8,554 nt of DNA, taken from Bacteroidia bacterium (GTDB taxonomy: Bacteria > Bacteroidota > Bacteroidia > UKL13-3). Positions 6,733 to 8,554 of the stretch are shown here, piece by piece. The position numbers and the translations under genes are program-made. Within the stretch, counting starts at the first letter, position 1, and every line of letters starts with the position of its first letter. Where the stretch lies: the NCBI GenBank assembly GCA_019454865.1, contig JACFNJ010000114.1, positions 1 to 8,554 of the forward strand. Reading direction: 5' to 3'. The notes below the pieces were generated by a model that had not been told where the DNA came from, did no database searches, and saw only the letters and a program-made list of their open reading frames with translations.

Positions 6733-8070
6733 ATGAATACAATTTTAGTTTTAGGAGCAGGATTATCCTCTACATATCTTATTAATTATTTGATTGCACA
6801 TGCTGCTACATACAATTGGGAAATTACCGTAGCAGATGGGAACTTGGAAACAGCAAAATTAAAAACTAATAATAACCCACTAACCAAGGCAGTTTGCATA
6901 AATGCAAATGATGAACAAGCAGTATCCGATTTAATAAAGCAACACGATGTTGTGATATCCATGCTGCCTGCATTTATGCATGTACCTATTGCTAAAAATT
7001 GCATAACCCATAAAAAACATCTAATCACTGCAAGCTACATTAGTAACGAGATGCAAGAGTTGCATACACAAGCTATTGAAGCAGGAGTATTACTACTTAA
7101 CGAATGTGGACTTGACCCCGGAATTGACCACTTATCAGCAATAAAACTTATCCATGAAATTAAAGACAAAGGTGGTATGATTACTTCATTCAAATCATTT
7201 TGTGGAGGATTGGTTTCGCCAAAATATGATGACAATCCATGGAATTACAAATTTACCTGGAATCCGCGAAACGTAGTGGTGGCAGGACAATCTACAGCAA
7301 AGTATCTTTCACAAGGTGAAATAAAATTTATTCCACCTTCCCGTATTTTTACTGAAACTGAAAACATAGAAATTGAAAACCATGGTGCGTATGAAAGCTA
7401 TGCCAACCGTGACTCATTGGGTTATATTAATGTTTATGGAATTGAAAATGCACAAACAGTATTGCGTGGCACATTACGCAAAAAAGGTTTTTCAAAAGCC
7501 TGGAACAACTTGGTAAAATTAGGACTAACCGATGATAGTTTTGTAATTCCAAATAGCGATGAAATGACATACAGAGAATTGTTAAACGCATTTACTCCTG
7601 GCGACAATATAAATAATCTGGAACAACGTGTTGCATCTTTCTTAAACATCACTACAACCAATCAAGAATTTGAAAAACTAAAATGGCTCGGGTTGTTTGA
7701 AAACCAAAAAATAACTTGTAAAGCAGGTAGCCCGGCAGCAATACTTCAAGCACTATTACAACAAAAGTGGAAATTAAAAGAGGGGGAATTAGACCGGATT
7801 GTTATGTACCATGAATTGGAATACAAAGTAAATAATAAACAAAAGAAAGTAACCAGCTCATTAGTAGTGGACGGAGAAACACAGGTGCTTACAGCAATGG
7901 CAAAAACAGTTGGGCTACCATTAGCAATTGCAACCAAATTAATAATGTTGAATAAAATTCAACTTAAAGGTGTACACCTTCCATTATTACCTGAATTATA
8001 CTTACCTATTTTGGAAGAATTAAAAACGTATGGTATTCGATTTGAGGAGAAAGAATTTAGTTTGGAGTAA
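6733..8070 (+). CDS. Saccharopine dehydrogenase/reductase family protein (LYS9-like)
   Basis: A 445-aa cytosolic NAD(P)-dependent oxidoreductase. The N-terminal Rossmann fold opens with ILVLGAGLSSTYL (4-16), followed by the acidic end of strand two, ITVADGN (31-37), and DVVISMLPAFMHVPIA (72-87). The family's second signature is LLNECGLDPGIDHLSAIKLI (121-140). The substrate domain begins with SFKSFCGGL (152-160) and NPWNYKFTWNPRNVVVAG (168-185). The C-terminus returns with MAKTVGLPLAIATKLIMLNKI (389-409) and ELYLPILEELKTYGIRF (421-437). In lysine metabolism such enzymes interconvert saccharopine with alpha-aminoadipate semialdehyde plus glutamate, but relatives act on other imino-linked substrates, and no lysine-ketoglutarate reductase partner lies in the window. 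The segment after CGGL reads VSPKYDD where the better known enzymes have roughly PAPE, so substrate identity is uncertain. It is divergent from cdd and convergent with the trmN6-like gene. Confidence 0.88.
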   Translation: MNTILVLGAGLSSTYLINYLIAHAATYNWEITVADGNLETAKLKTNNNPLTKAVCINANDEQAVSDLIKQHDVVISMLPAFMHVPIAKNCITHKKHLITASYISNEMQELHTQAIEAGVLLLNECGLDPGIDHLSAIKLIHEIKDKGGMITSFKSFCGGLVSPKYDDNPWNYKFTWNPRNVVVAGQSTAKYLSQGEIKFIPPSRIFTETENIEIENHGAYESYANRDSLGYINVYGIENAQTVLRGTLRKKGFSKAWNNLVKLGLTDDSFVIPNSDEMTYRELLNAFTPGDNINNLEQRVASFLNITTTNQEFEKLKWLGLFENQKITCKAGSPAAILQALLQQKWKLKEGELDRIVMYHELEYKVNNKQKKVTSSLVVDGETQVLTAMAKTVGLPLAIATKLIMLNKIQLKGVHLPLLPELYLPILEELKTYGIRFEEKEFSLE

Positions 8071-8077
8071 TCAAACT
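8059..8077. terminator. Short inverted repeat across the convergent gene ends, weak bidirectional terminator candidate
   Basis: AGTTTG (8059-8064) and CAAACT (8072-8077) are exact reverse complements with a 7-nt loop. They span both stop codons of the converging saccharopine and trmN6-like genes. The stem is only 6 bp with two G-C pairs, and neither side is followed by a strong U-run, so terminator strength would be low. Confidence 0.25.
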
Positions 8078-8554
8078 ATTGAAATTGATTTCCTGTATAA
8101 AATTCTCGTGTCAGATTTTTGTACGCCTCATCCGGCAAGCCTTGTTCAGTATAAAGAGTAATAGTTTCATGCAAGGTATTTCCTTTACTCTTTTTTAATT
8201 GCAACACTACCCTGTTTGCAACTTTATTTGGCTTTGGATAAATCAAAATTTGTTTGGTTAAATATAATTTATCACTTGCTTTTGCTAAAAAAAGTTGGGC
8301 TTCTTGTGTAGGTAAAATCATCCAAAAACTTCCTTCATTAGTCAAAAGTTTCTGCACACAATTTATTAACTCATCAAAAGAAAGGCTTTGTGTTTGCCGT
8401 GCATTAGTACGTGCTTGGGAAGCTATCGCATAGCTTTTTTCTACTTCAAAGTATGGAGGATTACAAATTACTAAATCATAAATCGCATCTTTACTTACTG
8501 CATATTCCTGAATAGATTTGTTATACAAAGTAATTCTATCATTCCATTTTGAGT
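8076..8554 (-). CDS. trmN6: tRNA1(Val) (adenine(37)-N6)-methyltransferase, TrmN6/YfiC-like, 5' end outside the window
   Basis: This is the C-terminal part (about 159 codons) of a class I SAM-dependent methyltransferase that would methylate N6 of A37 in tRNA1(Val). The reading frame stays open to the window edge, so the true start and the SAM-binding glycine motif lie beyond 8554. A TTG at 8528 could be read as a start but falls inside the fold. The visible diagnostic piece is YDLVICNPPYF, whose NPPY is the catalytic motif of N6-adenine methyltransferases. It is followed by a stretch like that of YfiC (ARQTQSLSFDELINCVQKLL, then GSFWMILPTQEA), and then the late strands ILIYPKPNKVANRVVLQLKK. 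The NPPY motif alone could also fit HemK or RsmC relatives, but the short tail and the KPNKVANRVVLQ block favour TrmN6. It ends with TAG, 5 nt from the stop of the convergent neighbour. Confidence 0.85.
   Translation of the reverse strand, partial: SKWNDRITLYNKSIQEYAVSKDAIYDLVICNPPYFEVEKSYAIASQARTNARQTQSLSFDELINCVQKLLTNEGSFWMILPTQEAQLFLAKASDKLYLTKQILIYPKPNKVANRVVLQLKKSKGNTLHETITLYTEQGLPDEAYKNLTREFYTGNQFQ

Noticed and set aside
8526..8528. TTG as the start of the trmN6-like gene
   Set aside because: The frame remains open upstream to the window edge and the preceding residues (SKWNDRITLYNK) continue the methyltransferase fold, so the gene is simply cut by the window.

Overview
The window is AT-rich DNA from a member of the Bacteroidota. 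The main reasons are a Por secretion system (T9SS) C-terminal sorting domain on an exported protein, a perfect TAnnTTTG-type -7 promoter box, no clear Shine-Dalgarno sequences before the starts, and a TonB receptor placed behind a cobalamin riboswitch. I cannot place it below phylum from the sequence. I see no mobile element, CRISPR array, tRNA or rRNA.

Left part (1-3823, minus strand): a vitamin B12 acquisition unit. In transcription order it has a Bacteroidota-type promoter (3823-3791), a cobalamin riboswitch (about 3780-3605), a BtuB-like TonB-dependent outer-membrane receptor (ATG at 3503) and, only 8 nt after its stop, an exported protein with two tandem DUF4465 repeats and a T9SS sorting domain. 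Both genes are probably switched off when cobalamin is plentiful. The DUF4465 protein is the most interesting item, as a candidate surface corrinoid-capture partner of the receptor.

Middle (3824-6732): a short regulatory region with a perfect 9-bp inverted repeat precedes a DinB/DUF1572-family protein on the plus strand. Convergent to it is a two-gene minus-strand salvage operon, cdd (cytidine deaminase) then ade (adenine deaminase), separated by 2 nt. The two enzymes convert cytidine to uridine and adenine to hypoxanthine, releasing ammonia.

Right part (6733-8554): divergent from cdd lies a saccharopine dehydrogenase/reductase-family protein on the plus strand. It ends 5 nt from the stop of a convergent minus-strand tRNA1(Val) A37 N6-methyltransferase (TrmN6-like), whose 5' part runs off the window. 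These housekeeping genes show no obvious functional link to the B12 unit.
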